From the NCBI RefSeq assembly GCF_000737715.1, contig NZ_JPRN01000002.1, positions 593,934-657,933 on the forward strand: 64,000 nucleotides of DNA, given 5' to 3'. The notes below the pieces were generated by a model. It was given only the letters and a program-made list of their open reading frames with translations, did no database searches and was not told where the DNA came from. This document shows positions 40,523 through 48,542 of this stretch, piece after piece; within the stretch, counting starts at the first letter, position 1; each line of letters begins with the position of its first letter. The DNA is from Chryseobacterium sp. JM1 (GTDB lineage: Bacteria; Bacteroidota; Bacteroidia; Flavobacteriales; Weeksellaceae). The position numbers and the translations under genes were made by a program.

Positions 40523-41749
40523 ATGTTTACTAATTATGTGCTTAGGGTAATAGAAACCTATCGATTAAAAAAAGAGGAAGGCGAGCTTTCTCTTCATTTA
40601 ACAGAACCTACTCCTTCCAAGTTGAAGAGTGAGTGTATGATTGTATATTCAGAAAGGTTCAGGGAAAAAGATAATAAAGCGCTAAGGCTTTTCTTCCAGA
40701 CTAATGATAATACTACAGATTATTCTGCAAGTATCAGAAATATAGATACAGATAAATTCAAGCCTCTTTGTAACTTTTTAAAAGGAAGAACTTCCGATAC
40801 GGATGCTAAAAATATTGAGTTATTATCCTGGCTTATTGATTTTGAACCTCGTCCCTATGATCATAGAAATAGGTATGATGCTACCTCTGGATTTGATCAG
40901 ATAGAATCGGATGATGGGAAACATACAGACGAAACAGATCAGGAAGATGGTTTAGAAGCGGCTCATTTAACAGAAACTATTAAGCTGGAAACTGAACGTA
41001 AGGATGATCATGAAGAGGTTAGTATTCATGATGAATCTGAAATTGAAACATCAGACCCGGAAGAAGGTTTTAATCACCCGAATTCCAAAAATTCCGAAGA
41101 TTCCGAAAACTTTAATAATGTTCAATTTCCTGATAATGAATTAGATGTATTGCATGGCGAAAATAAAGGAGGTATTGATGAAAATGATCTCGGAGAGGCT
41201 AAGCAGCCATCATCTGGTTTTAAGTTGAAAAAAATTTTAATTACAAGTGGTGTTGCTGCTTCAATTTTGCTTGGAGGTTATTTTTCCCTGAATGAAAAAT
41301 CTGATGTTAAAAAAAGTATAAAACAGGAAAATAAGATAGACAGTTCAGCTATTCAAGGAGAGATTAAAATAACATCAAAGGATACATTTTTAGGTAGGAC
41401 CCCAAGGGAAAAAGAGAATGCAAAAGATAGGGGAAAGCCAATAACAAAGATTGGCGATGTTCCTGAAGCGAAATGTATGTATTGGAATGAAGATCATTAT
41501 CAGAAAGTTTTTTGTAATGATGAAAATATAACAGGAAAACCGATTCCACTTGATAAAGGACTTCTGGAGAATTTCAGAAAGATTACTTTCCCGGATACCA
41601 TTACGTTGAAATCTGAAGGTAAAATCTGGTATTCCAAATCAGACGGAAAACTGGAATATTTTACAAGGCCAGGAATACATCCTACTAATAATAAACCATT
41701 AAAAGAAATTTCAGATTACATAATTAAAACACATATATTAAAAAATTAA
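40523..41749 (+). CDS. Uncharacterised single-pass membrane protein
   Basis: 408-aa protein with no function I can name. Residues 1-115 form a conserved-looking soluble domain (NYVLRVIETYRLKKEEGELS, YSERFREKDNKALRLFF, NIELLSWLIDFEPRPYDHRN). Residues about 120-230 are acidic and low in complexity. One membrane helix lies at about 237-254 (KILITSGVAASILLGGYFSL). A C-terminal domain (about 300-408, PEAKCMYWNEDHYQKVFC, FPDTITLKSEGKIWY) ends the protein. Cytoplasmic domain, helix and external domain recall anti-sigma factors, but the N-terminal motif does not match one. It diverges from the TPR kinase operon. Confidence 0.8.
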   Translation: MFTNYVLRVIETYRLKKEEGELSLHLTEPTPSKLKSECMIVYSERFREKDNKALRLFFQTNDNTTDYSASIRNIDTDKFKPLCNFLKGRTSDTDAKNIELLSWLIDFEPRPYDHRNRYDATSGFDQIESDDGKHTDETDQEDGLEAAHLTETIKLETERKDDHEEVSIHDESEIETSDPEEGFNHPNSKNSEDSENFNNVQFPDNELDVLHGENKGGIDENDLGEAKQPSSGFKLKKILITSGVAASILLGGYFSLNEKSDVKKSIKQENKIDSSAIQGEIKITSKDTFLGRTPREKENAKDRGKPITKIGDVPEAKCMYWNEDHYQKVFCNDENITGKPIPLDKGLLENFRKITFPDTITLKSEGKIWYSKSDGKLEYFTRPGIHPTNNKPLKEISDYIIKTHILKN

Positions 41750-41794
41750 AAACAATTTAAATAATCGGATTTAATATGATCTGATAAAAAATAT

Positions 41795-41829
41795 AAAAGT
41801 CCGCCCATAATTGTAAGACGAACTTTTTA
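41795..41829. terminator. Bidirectional terminator between 408-aa gene and msrA
   Basis: AAAAGTCCG / CGAACTTTT stem (one mismatch) with A run on the left and T run on the right, between convergent genes. Confidence 0.65.
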
Positions 41830-41832
41830 TTC

Positions 41833-42387
41833 TTAATTGTCATTCAGCATTCCCAGTTCTCCAAAATGTTTTTTAAACTTCTGGATCTTCGGGCCTACTA
41901 CGGCGCTACAGTAGGGTTGGTTGGGATTGACGTTATAATATCCCTGGTGATACTGTTCTGCTGGCCAGAACTTCTCAAACTGGGTAACTTCCGTTACATA
42001 GGTTCCCGGCCATTTTCCTGATGCTTCAGATTTTTTTAGGGCCTCTTCAGCTTTAGCCTTTTCAGCTTCGTCTTTGTAATAAATGACAGAACGGTATTGG
42101 GTTCCGATATCATTGCCCTGTCTGTTCAGTTGCGTAGGATCGTGAAGGAAGAAGAATACCTCCATCAGCTGTGCATAAGAAATGATATTGGGATCAAATG
42201 TAATCTGTACCACTTCTGCATGTCCGGTTTCCCCTGTACATACTTCTTCATAAGTAGGATTGTCTTTGTGCCCACCCGAATATCCCGAGATAGCAGAATG
42301 AACGCCTTTAAGCATATTGAAACAGCTTTCCACACACCAGAAGCATCCACCTCCGAAAGTGATCTGTTCTAAATTATTGTTATCCAT
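41833..42387 (-). CDS. msrA: Peptide-methionine (S)-S-oxide reductase MsrA
   Basis: 184-aa enzyme that repairs S-methionine sulfoxide in proteins. The catalytic motif GGGCFWCVE has Cys15 as nucleophile. Other signatures are SGYSGGHKDNPTYEEVCTGETGHAEVVQI, FFFLHDPTQLNRQGNDIGTQYRS and FWPAEQYHQGYY. The resolving Cys is probably Cys163 in NPNQPYCSAVVGPK. It has no fused MsrB domain. Single gene on the minus strand, convergent with the 408-aa gene. Confidence 0.97.
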   Translation of the reverse strand: MDNNNLEQITFGGGCFWCVESCFNMLKGVHSAISGYSGGHKDNPTYEEVCTGETGHAEVVQITFDPNIISYAQLMEVFFFLHDPTQLNRQGNDIGTQYRSVIYYKDEAEKAKAEEALKKSEASGKWPGTYVTEVTQFEKFWPAEQYHQGYYNVNPNQPYCSAVVGPKIQKFKKHFGELGMLNDN

Positions 42388-42872
42388 TGTCTGTTGATTA
42401 TTTTATTTGTGGTTTTTCCTGTTCAGCGATGGCACAAAATCAGTAAAAAACCAATCAAAAGTATGAAAAAGTTTTTCATTTTGGGTGAGAAATGCGATGA
42501 TTTAAAACAGAATTTACACGCTGTTTTGTAATTGTTAAGGAATATAAAATCTGATAAGTTGGATCAACGCAATGGCGCAAGGCTGTATGTTAAAAAGCGT
42601 TTTTAAGACACAGGAAAGTCGAAAATTTTAGTAAGATGATGATGAGATTGCTTCGTCGCTGCGCTCCTCGCAATGACAGCGGGATACAATTTTATCGGAG
42701 ATAAAATCCTTGCGCCTTAGAACATTCGAATCAGGAAAATACTTTGCGCCTTAGCGATAACCAACAAAAAATCCACGGATTTGGCCATTTGTTTGAAATT
42801 AGCAATCTGTATGAAACAAAAAAAGCACCCTCAAAAGGATGCTTTCATTATTATTTTAATATTGTTTCTCAG
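42388..42872. repeat. 485-nt spacer with GCGCAAGG/CTTGCGCC repeats
   Basis: No gene. GGCGCAAGG (42574-42582) faces CCTTGCGCC (42708-42716) and TTTGCGCC follows near 42750, so arms of one repeat family occur in both orientations. Between them is a compact hairpin region at 42645-42677 that begins GAGATTGCTTCG and ends CTCCTCGCAATGAC; words like this recur in flavobacterial spacers. A terminator for the ROK kinase lies at the right end. Confidence 0.55.
42817..42846 (-). terminator. Intrinsic terminator of the ROK kinase gene
   Basis: On the minus strand AAAGCATCC-N7-GGGTGCTTT followed by a T run. About 30 nt after the ROK stop. Confidence 0.75.
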
Positions 42873-43841
42873 TTATTTTTCCCAAACAAGAGCACTTGCT
42901 CCAAGAATGGCTGCATCGGCTTCGTCAAGTTCACTGAAAACCAATTTTACTTTATTTCTAAAGATCGGTAGAAGGTTTCTTTCCATATGAAGCTTAGCAG
43001 GCTTCAAAATAAAATCTCCGGCCTTGATAACCCCTCCAAATAAAAGGATAGCCTCAGGGGAAGAAAACATCACGAAATTTGCTAATGCCTCACCTAGCTT
43101 CTGTCCTGTATATCTGAACACCTCAATAGCGATAAGGTCACCTTTCAAGGCACATTCGTGAACCGTTTTTGAGTTGATGGTTTCTTCAGGATATTGATTC
43201 AGCATAGACTCAGGAAACTCAGCTCTCATCTTTTTGGCGGTGATGGCAATTCCTGTTGCGGATGCATACGCTTCCAGACTTCCTTCAGATCCAGTGCTCC
43301 AGTGCTTTCTTCCGCCTGGTTTTACAATGGTGTGACCCAATTCTCCTGCAAAACCGTCATGGCCGTAAATCAAACTTCCATTGGAAATAATTCCGCTGCC
43401 TACACCGGTTCCCAAAGTGATCATGATGAAATCTTTCATCCCGCGTGCTGCTCCGAAAAGCATTTCCCCAAGGGCTGCCGCATTGGCATCATTGGTGATG
43501 GTGCACGGAAGATCGAATTTGGCTTTCATCAGGTCGCTGAAAGGAACGAGTCCCTTCCAGGGTAAATTGGGTGCCTGTTCTATGGTTCCTTTATAATAGT
43601 TGGCATTCGGAGCGCCTACCCCGATACCGTCAAAGTTTTTTTCTGTACCGTATTTATCGATCAGGGGTTTTACCTGTTCGTATAAAGCGTCGATAAAGTC
43701 TTCTACCTGCTCGTATTCATCAGTTCTCAGATTTCCTTTTTCCAGAACTTCACCGCGGTGGTTCACCACTCCGAATTTTGTATTGGTTCCGCCGATATCA
43801 ATTCCGAGAGCAACCTGTTTTGATAAATCTATTAATGACAT
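42873..43841 (-). CDS. ROK family sugar kinase without the zinc cysteines
   Basis: 322-aa ROK-family protein, probably a glucokinase-type sugar kinase. The phosphate loop is LGIDIGGTNTKFGVV (12-26) and the catalytic Asp118 is in TITNDANAAALGE. The second nucleotide motif is TLGTGVGSGII, and the sugar-binding ELGH has His170. The family zinc motif CxCGxxGCxE is replaced by WSTGSEGSLE (181-190), so all three Cys are lost while the Gly residues and the Glu are kept. Fold and activity may be preserved by other contacts. There is no DNA-binding domain, so it is not a repressor. Single gene on the minus strand. Confidence 0.93.
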   Translation of the reverse strand: MSLIDLSKQVALGIDIGGTNTKFGVVNHRGEVLEKGNLRTDEYEQVEDFIDALYEQVKPLIDKYGTEKNFDGIGVGAPNANYYKGTIEQAPNLPWKGLVPFSDLMKAKFDLPCTITNDANAAALGEMLFGAARGMKDFIMITLGTGVGSGIISNGSLIYGHDGFAGELGHTIVKPGGRKHWSTGSEGSLEAYASATGIAITAKKMRAEFPESMLNQYPEETINSKTVHECALKGDLIAIEVFRYTGQKLGEALANFVMFSSPEAILLFGGVIKAGDFILKPAKLHMERNLLPIFRNKVKLVFSELDEADAAILGASALVWEK

Positions 43842-43925
43842 TTCTATTTATAAATTCTAAAGGGTTAAAATTATAAAAAAGATTGTATTAATGGATTATT
43901 AACAAAACTTTTATTTAAAAAACTT

Positions 43926-45137
43926 TTATGCTGTTTTTACGGGTTTCTTTTTTCTTCTTCCCCACCAAATCATGAATCCTGTCACAGGCAGTGATGCGCA
44001 GATCAGACTGACAACAAATGCGATGATCTTTGTAGGAAGTCCTAAAATGGCTCCAACATGGATGTCGTAGTTGGCGTTTACTGCTTTCTCTCCAAAATTT
44101 TTGTCCTTTGGATCGTGGGTGTGAAGAAGCTCTCCTGAGTTTTCATCAAAGATCAGACTGCTGCTTTTATGGTAAGAATAAGACAGATGCTTTACATAGA
44201 CTTCAAAGTTCGGATGCTCGTGGTCATCCATATGTGCATGGCCAAGATCAATCGCAAAGCCAAATGCATCCGGATATTTCAGAATAACCGTATTGATGAC
44301 CTTATCTAATGTTCCTTCTGTTCTTAATTCTATCGGAGCTTTGGTTTTAATGTGGGAGAAATCCGGGTATTTGGTCTCTCCGCCGGAGAAGATCACATAA
44401 ATCATCGCCTGTACCACGAAGTAAGCATAAAACAGTCCTGTAATCGTGAAGACTAAAGCAAAGATGGAGGAATAGAAGCCTAAGATATTGTGAAGGTCAT
44501 AATTCTTTCGTTTCCAGCTTTTGATATTTTTCCATTTGAATGAGAAACGTTGTTTTCTAGCCGCCTTGTTTTTAGGCCACCAAAGTACAATTCCTGTAAT
44601 AAGCATGATCAGGAAGATGATCACCGGGATTCCTACGACATAAGGTCCCCAGTCCTGCTTCAACAGGAAACTCCAGTGGATCATTTTTACGATATTGAAA
44701 AAACCGTTCTTTTCATCATAGACTCTTAGAACTTTTCCGTTATAAGGGTTTACATAAGCTGCCTTATAGACCGGAAGTTCTTCAAAATAATTCCAGGCTT
44801 TCGTATTGTGCTCGTACCAGTAAAATACATAGGATCTCTTTTTGTCGATAGGAACATTAACCCAATGGACCGGATATTTTTCTTTTACCTGCTCCACAAC
44901 GGTCTTTTCCATCAGTCGGATAGGAAGAACCTTTTTCTGATCTATATTCTGTTCATTGTGAAAGATGACATCCTTTCTGGTCAGGTTTTCTATTTCGTCC
45001 TTAAAAACGTACAGCGCTCCTGTAATGGAAATGATAAAGATCAGAAACCCAATCCCCAGACCAAACCACAAATGCAGTTTGGCAGACCATTTTTTAAAGA
45101 AGCCCGGCTTATTTTTATGATGATGTTTTTTCTTCAT
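43926..45137 (-). CDS. PepSY-associated membrane protein, copy 1
   Basis: 403-aa inner-membrane protein of the PepSY_TM family. Four main helices are visible, the first at about 24-46 (LWFGLGIGFLIFIISITGALYVF), then near 175-195, 215-245 and 365-390. PepSY domains lie between them. The His-rich start KKKHHHKNK and the helix His residues (LHLWFGLG, IHWSFLL, YDLHNILGFYSS) fit a haem-binding or ferric-reductase-like role beside siderophore receptors. It is a paralogue of the 398-aa protein at 47306, with the same ends (KKKHxHK and TGFxxWWGxxKK). It follows a TonB receptor on the same strand, with a -7 element in the gap. Confidence 0.92.
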   Translation of the reverse strand: MKKKHHHKNKPGFFKKWSAKLHLWFGLGIGFLIFIISITGALYVFKDEIENLTRKDVIFHNEQNIDQKKVLPIRLMEKTVVEQVKEKYPVHWVNVPIDKKRSYVFYWYEHNTKAWNYFEELPVYKAAYVNPYNGKVLRVYDEKNGFFNIVKMIHWSFLLKQDWGPYVVGIPVIIFLIMLITGIVLWWPKNKAARKQRFSFKWKNIKSWKRKNYDLHNILGFYSSIFALVFTITGLFYAYFVVQAMIYVIFSGGETKYPDFSHIKTKAPIELRTEGTLDKVINTVILKYPDAFGFAIDLGHAHMDDHEHPNFEVYVKHLSYSYHKSSSLIFDENSGELLHTHDPKDKNFGEKAVNANYDIHVGAILGLPTKIIAFVVSLICASLPVTGFMIWWGRRKKKPVKTA

Positions 45138-45156
45138 ATCTCAATTCAAAGTAGCA

Positions 45157-45164
45157 CAAAGATA
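45157..45164 (-). promoter_or_regulatory. -7 element (TATCTTTG) upstream of PepSY copy 1
   Basis: Exact TAnnTTTG on the minus strand, 20 nt before the ATG, in the 51-nt gap after the TonB receptor. The gene can therefore have its own transcript. Confidence 0.45.
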
Positions 45165-45188
45165 AGTTTTACTTTTTATTTAGTTTAA

Positions 45189-47306
45189 TTAAAATTTATA
45201 CTCAATCATTGCGGTACCTCTCGCTCCCAATGAATTTACGAACTCGCTGTCACGGGCAGACCACCATGCAATCGCCGGCTGGTACATTTTGTTGAATACG
45301 TTTTCCACCCCTAAAGACACCTTCCAGTTTCTATTGACTTCGTAGCTTGCTTTAAAGTTGAAAACAGTATAATCAGGAACATAACCTTCTCCGTATACAT
45401 AGAGTCCTGTTTTTGCATTAGGCTGGAATCTGTCCTGTTCAAAGGCATGCAGCATATCAAGACCAAGAGATAATGTCGGGATAGGTCTGAACTGAACATA
45501 GGCCAGAACTTTAGGCGCAGAAATTCTGCTATTGTTGATCTTGGCTGAATAATCTCCGTCATCTTTTACGGAAGTAATTCCTTCCATCCAGCTGTAGCTT
45601 CCTCCGAAATTGACCCATTTAGCAGGTGTAAAATGAAGAAATCCTTCAACCCCGTAAACAATTTCCGGTGATCTTTGGATGGTTAATGCTCTGTCCGGAC
45701 TCTGTACAAATGAAGCGCCCAGCTTTGAAGTACTTACATAAGAAGTGATCTCATAGTTGACCCATTTTGAAATCTGTCCTGTAGCACCAAATTCATAGTT
45801 ATTCACGATGATCGGTTTTGTTTCAAGATTCTGAATGGTTCCCTGAGTAGATGTTCTCAAAATTCTTCCCAATTCGTTGATAGAGTAGGACTGTGAAAAA
45901 CTTCCGAACAGGTTTAGGAAAGGCTCGATATTATAACGTACCCCTAAATTGGCTACCAACGCATTATATTTTAGCTTTCCTCCGGTCACGAAAATACTTG
46001 TGGTAAAGGTTCCGTCACTTTTAATGGAAGAAAGGGTATTGAAATCACCTGCTTTCACGCTCATGTTTTCGTAGCGAAGACCTCCTTTGATGGTCAGTTT
46101 CTTTAATAAATCAACTTTAACCAATAAGAAAGGAGCGAGGTTGGTCATGTTCATGTCCGGTGTCCAGTAGCGGCCGTCTTCCAGTTTCTGTACTGTTTGG
46201 TCATTCAGGATATCCATTCCGTACATGATTTCAGCCTGTGAATTCTGAGCGGTCCAAAGTTTGGTGTCAAAGTTAATTCTGGCTCCGTATTTTTTAGAGA
46301 TCACATTGGACTGTCCACCTCCGAAGAATGTGTCACTGTATCCGTACACCGTCTTAAAATCCTGCATATAGGCATTGAAATTCAGTGAAGTGGTTCCCCA
46401 GAACAGATTTTGATTATCGTAATTGATCCTGAAATTATGGTTTTTAGGAGTTCCCTGAGGAGTCGTTTCCAGATTTTTTCCTACGCCTTCCCCAATGGTT
46501 GGTTTAATGCCATATTTCCCGGTTACCAGTCCTAAGCTGAGGTCAGATCTGGAGGAATATCCGATGTAGGAAGCTTCAATCCTTTGATCTTTGTTGATAT
46601 CATACCCTATTTTAAGCATTCCGTTATAGTTGTTCATCTTTGCGGTGCTGTAGGTAGGAGAAAGGCTTATTCCGTCTGCATCCTTCATGTAGCCTGTTTT
46701 TTCATAGGCAAGAGAGAAAACATAATCGAATTTATTCACCTTTCCGGATAAAAGCTGGCTGGCTCTTACTCCTAAAGTTCCGCCATAAGCCTGGCCTGTA
46801 AAGCCTATCTGGCTCAATCCTGAAATCTTTTTATCGGATTTGCTTCTTCTGGTAATATAGTTGATGATTCCACCATCTGCACCGTTTCCGTAGATGGATG
46901 ATGCTCCTTTGATAACTTCGATTCTTTCAATCACTGAAGGATCAATAGACCTGATGTCTCTTGCTCCGTTTCTAAGTGGAGTAGACTGGGGAATTCCGTC
47001 GATAAGAACAAGGACCTGGCGACCTCTTAAAGTCTGCCCTGTGTTGGAAGTTTGCCCGGAGTTGGTTCCTAAACTGGGAACCGTATATTGAAGAATACTG
47101 GTGATATCTGAATTAACGGTCAGCTGAGACTGGATCTGCTTTTCGGCAACGATGGTTACTGAGCTTGGTATTTCTTTGATACTTTCTTTTTTTCTGGAAG
47201 CAGTCATGACGACTTCGTCCACGCTGTTGGTCTGTACGCTGTCTTTAACTTGTGCAAAAACAGTTACAGAGCCTAAGCATGCGGCTGATAAGAGCGCTTT
47301 TTTCAT
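45189..47306 (-). CDS. TonB-dependent receptor (iron/siderophore type)
   Basis: 705-aa outer-membrane receptor. The signal peptide is MKKALLSAACLGSVTVFAQ, followed directly by the TonB box region VDEVVMTASRKKESIKEIPSS. The plug has TLRGRQVLVLIDGIPQSTP, IERIEVIKGASSIYGNGADGG and IINYITRR. The barrel ends MIEYKF with the typical terminal Phe. No CarboxypepD_reg domain is present, unlike SusC-type receptors. The start is the ATG at 47306, which overlaps the stop of the PepSY gene by one base (TAATG). The open frame extends to 47399 but lies inside that gene. Coupled to PepSY copy 2. Confidence 0.93.
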   Translation of the reverse strand: MKKALLSAACLGSVTVFAQVKDSVQTNSVDEVVMTASRKKESIKEIPSSVTIVAEKQIQSQLTVNSDITSILQYTVPSLGTNSGQTSNTGQTLRGRQVLVLIDGIPQSTPLRNGARDIRSIDPSVIERIEVIKGASSIYGNGADGGIINYITRRSKSDKKISGLSQIGFTGQAYGGTLGVRASQLLSGKVNKFDYVFSLAYEKTGYMKDADGISLSPTYSTAKMNNYNGMLKIGYDINKDQRIEASYIGYSSRSDLSLGLVTGKYGIKPTIGEGVGKNLETTPQGTPKNHNFRINYDNQNLFWGTTSLNFNAYMQDFKTVYGYSDTFFGGGQSNVISKKYGARINFDTKLWTAQNSQAEIMYGMDILNDQTVQKLEDGRYWTPDMNMTNLAPFLLVKVDLLKKLTIKGGLRYENMSVKAGDFNTLSSIKSDGTFTTSIFVTGGKLKYNALVANLGVRYNIEPFLNLFGSFSQSYSINELGRILRTSTQGTIQNLETKPIIVNNYEFGATGQISKWVNYEITSYVSTSKLGASFVQSPDRALTIQRSPEIVYGVEGFLHFTPAKWVNFGGSYSWMEGITSVKDDGDYSAKINNSRISAPKVLAYVQFRPIPTLSLGLDMLHAFEQDRFQPNAKTGLYVYGEGYVPDYTVFNFKASYEVNRNWKVSLGVENVFNKMYQPAIAWWSARDSEFVNSLGARGTAMIEYKF

Positions 47307-48502
47307 TATATTTTCTTTCCTTGTTTTTTTTGTTTTCCCCACCATACCAGAAACCCTGTGACAGGAAGTGAAGTACAGATGAGTCCGGTGATGAACCATA
47401 AGATTTTTCCAAACAGCCCAAAATAGGATCCTGTGTGGATGTCATAATTGGCATTGGCGTATTTCTCCGCGTTGTTCAGTTTCTGATGAGGTTTTTCCGC
47501 CAGCAGTTTTCCTGAATATTTGTCAAACACCAATGCATTTCTTTCGCTGAAACGTCCCTCTTCTCCGTATATGGTCACCGGGATGTTTTTCAATTCCTTT
47601 CCTTTTTTGTTTTTTCCGTTCAGTGGAATTCTGAAACTGGAAGAATGGGCATACAGTTTTCTCGTTTCCTGAGCCGTAAGATCATAGACCGAGGGATTTT
47701 TAGCTATCAGAGAATCCGGAGATTTGATTTCTTTTTCTTTCGGCTGCTCCAAAGATCCTGACAGCACAAGATTGAACGTGTTTTTTACATACGGATAGGC
47801 AAAATAGATTCCTGTAACGCTGATTAGTAAAGCAAAAAATGAAGCATAGAAACCTAATACGTTATGAAGATCGTAGTTTTTACGCTTCCAGGTTTTTACA
47901 TTTTCCCAGCTGAACCAGAAACGCCCTTTTCTTGCTTTCTTATTTTTCGGCCACCATAATACAATTCCGGTGATAAGCATGAAGATAAAAAGGACGGTAG
48001 GAATTCCTACTACGTATTTTCCCCATTCGGAGTTCAGAAGAAGACTCCAGTGGATGTATTTCAGAATGTTGAAAAAGTTGTATTTTTCATTATAAACGGC
48101 AAGTATTTTTCCGGTGTACTGGTCTACGTAGACCAGTTTATTGATTTTAACTTCCTCAAAATAATTCCAGCCTTTCTTATTTTTTTCATAGTAAGAAAAA
48201 CGGTAAGATTTATTTTTGTCCAAAGAAATTTCCACGGCATTCACCGGAAACTTTTCATTGAGTTCCAGACTGACTTTTTCCTTCAGGAGAGCGATAGAAA
48301 GGGGAGATGCTGTGGTTTCCTTCACATACATGGCTTCTTTTCGCAGCCTGTTCTGTATTTCGTCTTTAAAAACATACAGCGTTCCGGTAAGCGAAACGAT
48401 GAAAACAATAATACCAACGGACAAACCAAACCACAAATGCAGTTTGGCAGACCATTTTTTTGTAAAAGAAATTTTCTTTTTATGGGGGTGCTTTTTCTTC
48501 AT
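47306..48502 (-). CDS. PepSY-associated membrane protein, copy 2
   Basis: 398-aa paralogue of the protein at 43926, with the same arrangement: a basic, His-containing start (KKKHPHKKK), a first helix LWFGLSVGIIVFIVSLTGTLYVF, PepSY region, IHWSLLLNSEWGKYVVGIP, LWWPKNKKARKGRFWFSW and a last helix ending TGFLVWWGKQKK. It likely works with the adjacent receptors in iron release from siderophores or haem. Its stop codon overlaps the start of the next receptor by one base, which couples their translation. A hairpin lies just upstream of its start. Confidence 0.92.
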   Translation of the reverse strand: MKKKHPHKKKISFTKKWSAKLHLWFGLSVGIIVFIVSLTGTLYVFKDEIQNRLRKEAMYVKETTASPLSIALLKEKVSLELNEKFPVNAVEISLDKNKSYRFSYYEKNKKGWNYFEEVKINKLVYVDQYTGKILAVYNEKYNFFNILKYIHWSLLLNSEWGKYVVGIPTVLFIFMLITGIVLWWPKNKKARKGRFWFSWENVKTWKRKNYDLHNVLGFYASFFALLISVTGIYFAYPYVKNTFNLVLSGSLEQPKEKEIKSPDSLIAKNPSVYDLTAQETRKLYAHSSSFRIPLNGKNKKGKELKNIPVTIYGEEGRFSERNALVFDKYSGKLLAEKPHQKLNNAEKYANANYDIHTGSYFGLFGKILWFITGLICTSLPVTGFLVWWGKQKKQGKKI

Positions 48503-48505
48503 AGC

Positions 48506-48536
48506 AAAAAGTTAACCTCCGAAGAGGCTAACTTTT
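48506..48536 (-). terminator. Hairpin between siderophore receptor and PepSY copy 2
   Basis: AAAAGTTA-a-CCTC-cgaa-GAGG-c-TAACTTTT: 12 paired bases with one internal mismatch, then T run on the minus strand. It ends 4 nt before the PepSY ATG, so it may attenuate the distal genes. Confidence 0.65.
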
Positions 48537-48542
48537 GATTAT

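Noticed and set aside
47307..47399. 31-residue extension of the TonB receptor
   Set aside because: It lies inside the PepSY gene and lacks a signal peptide. The ATG at 47306 opens a proper signal peptide.
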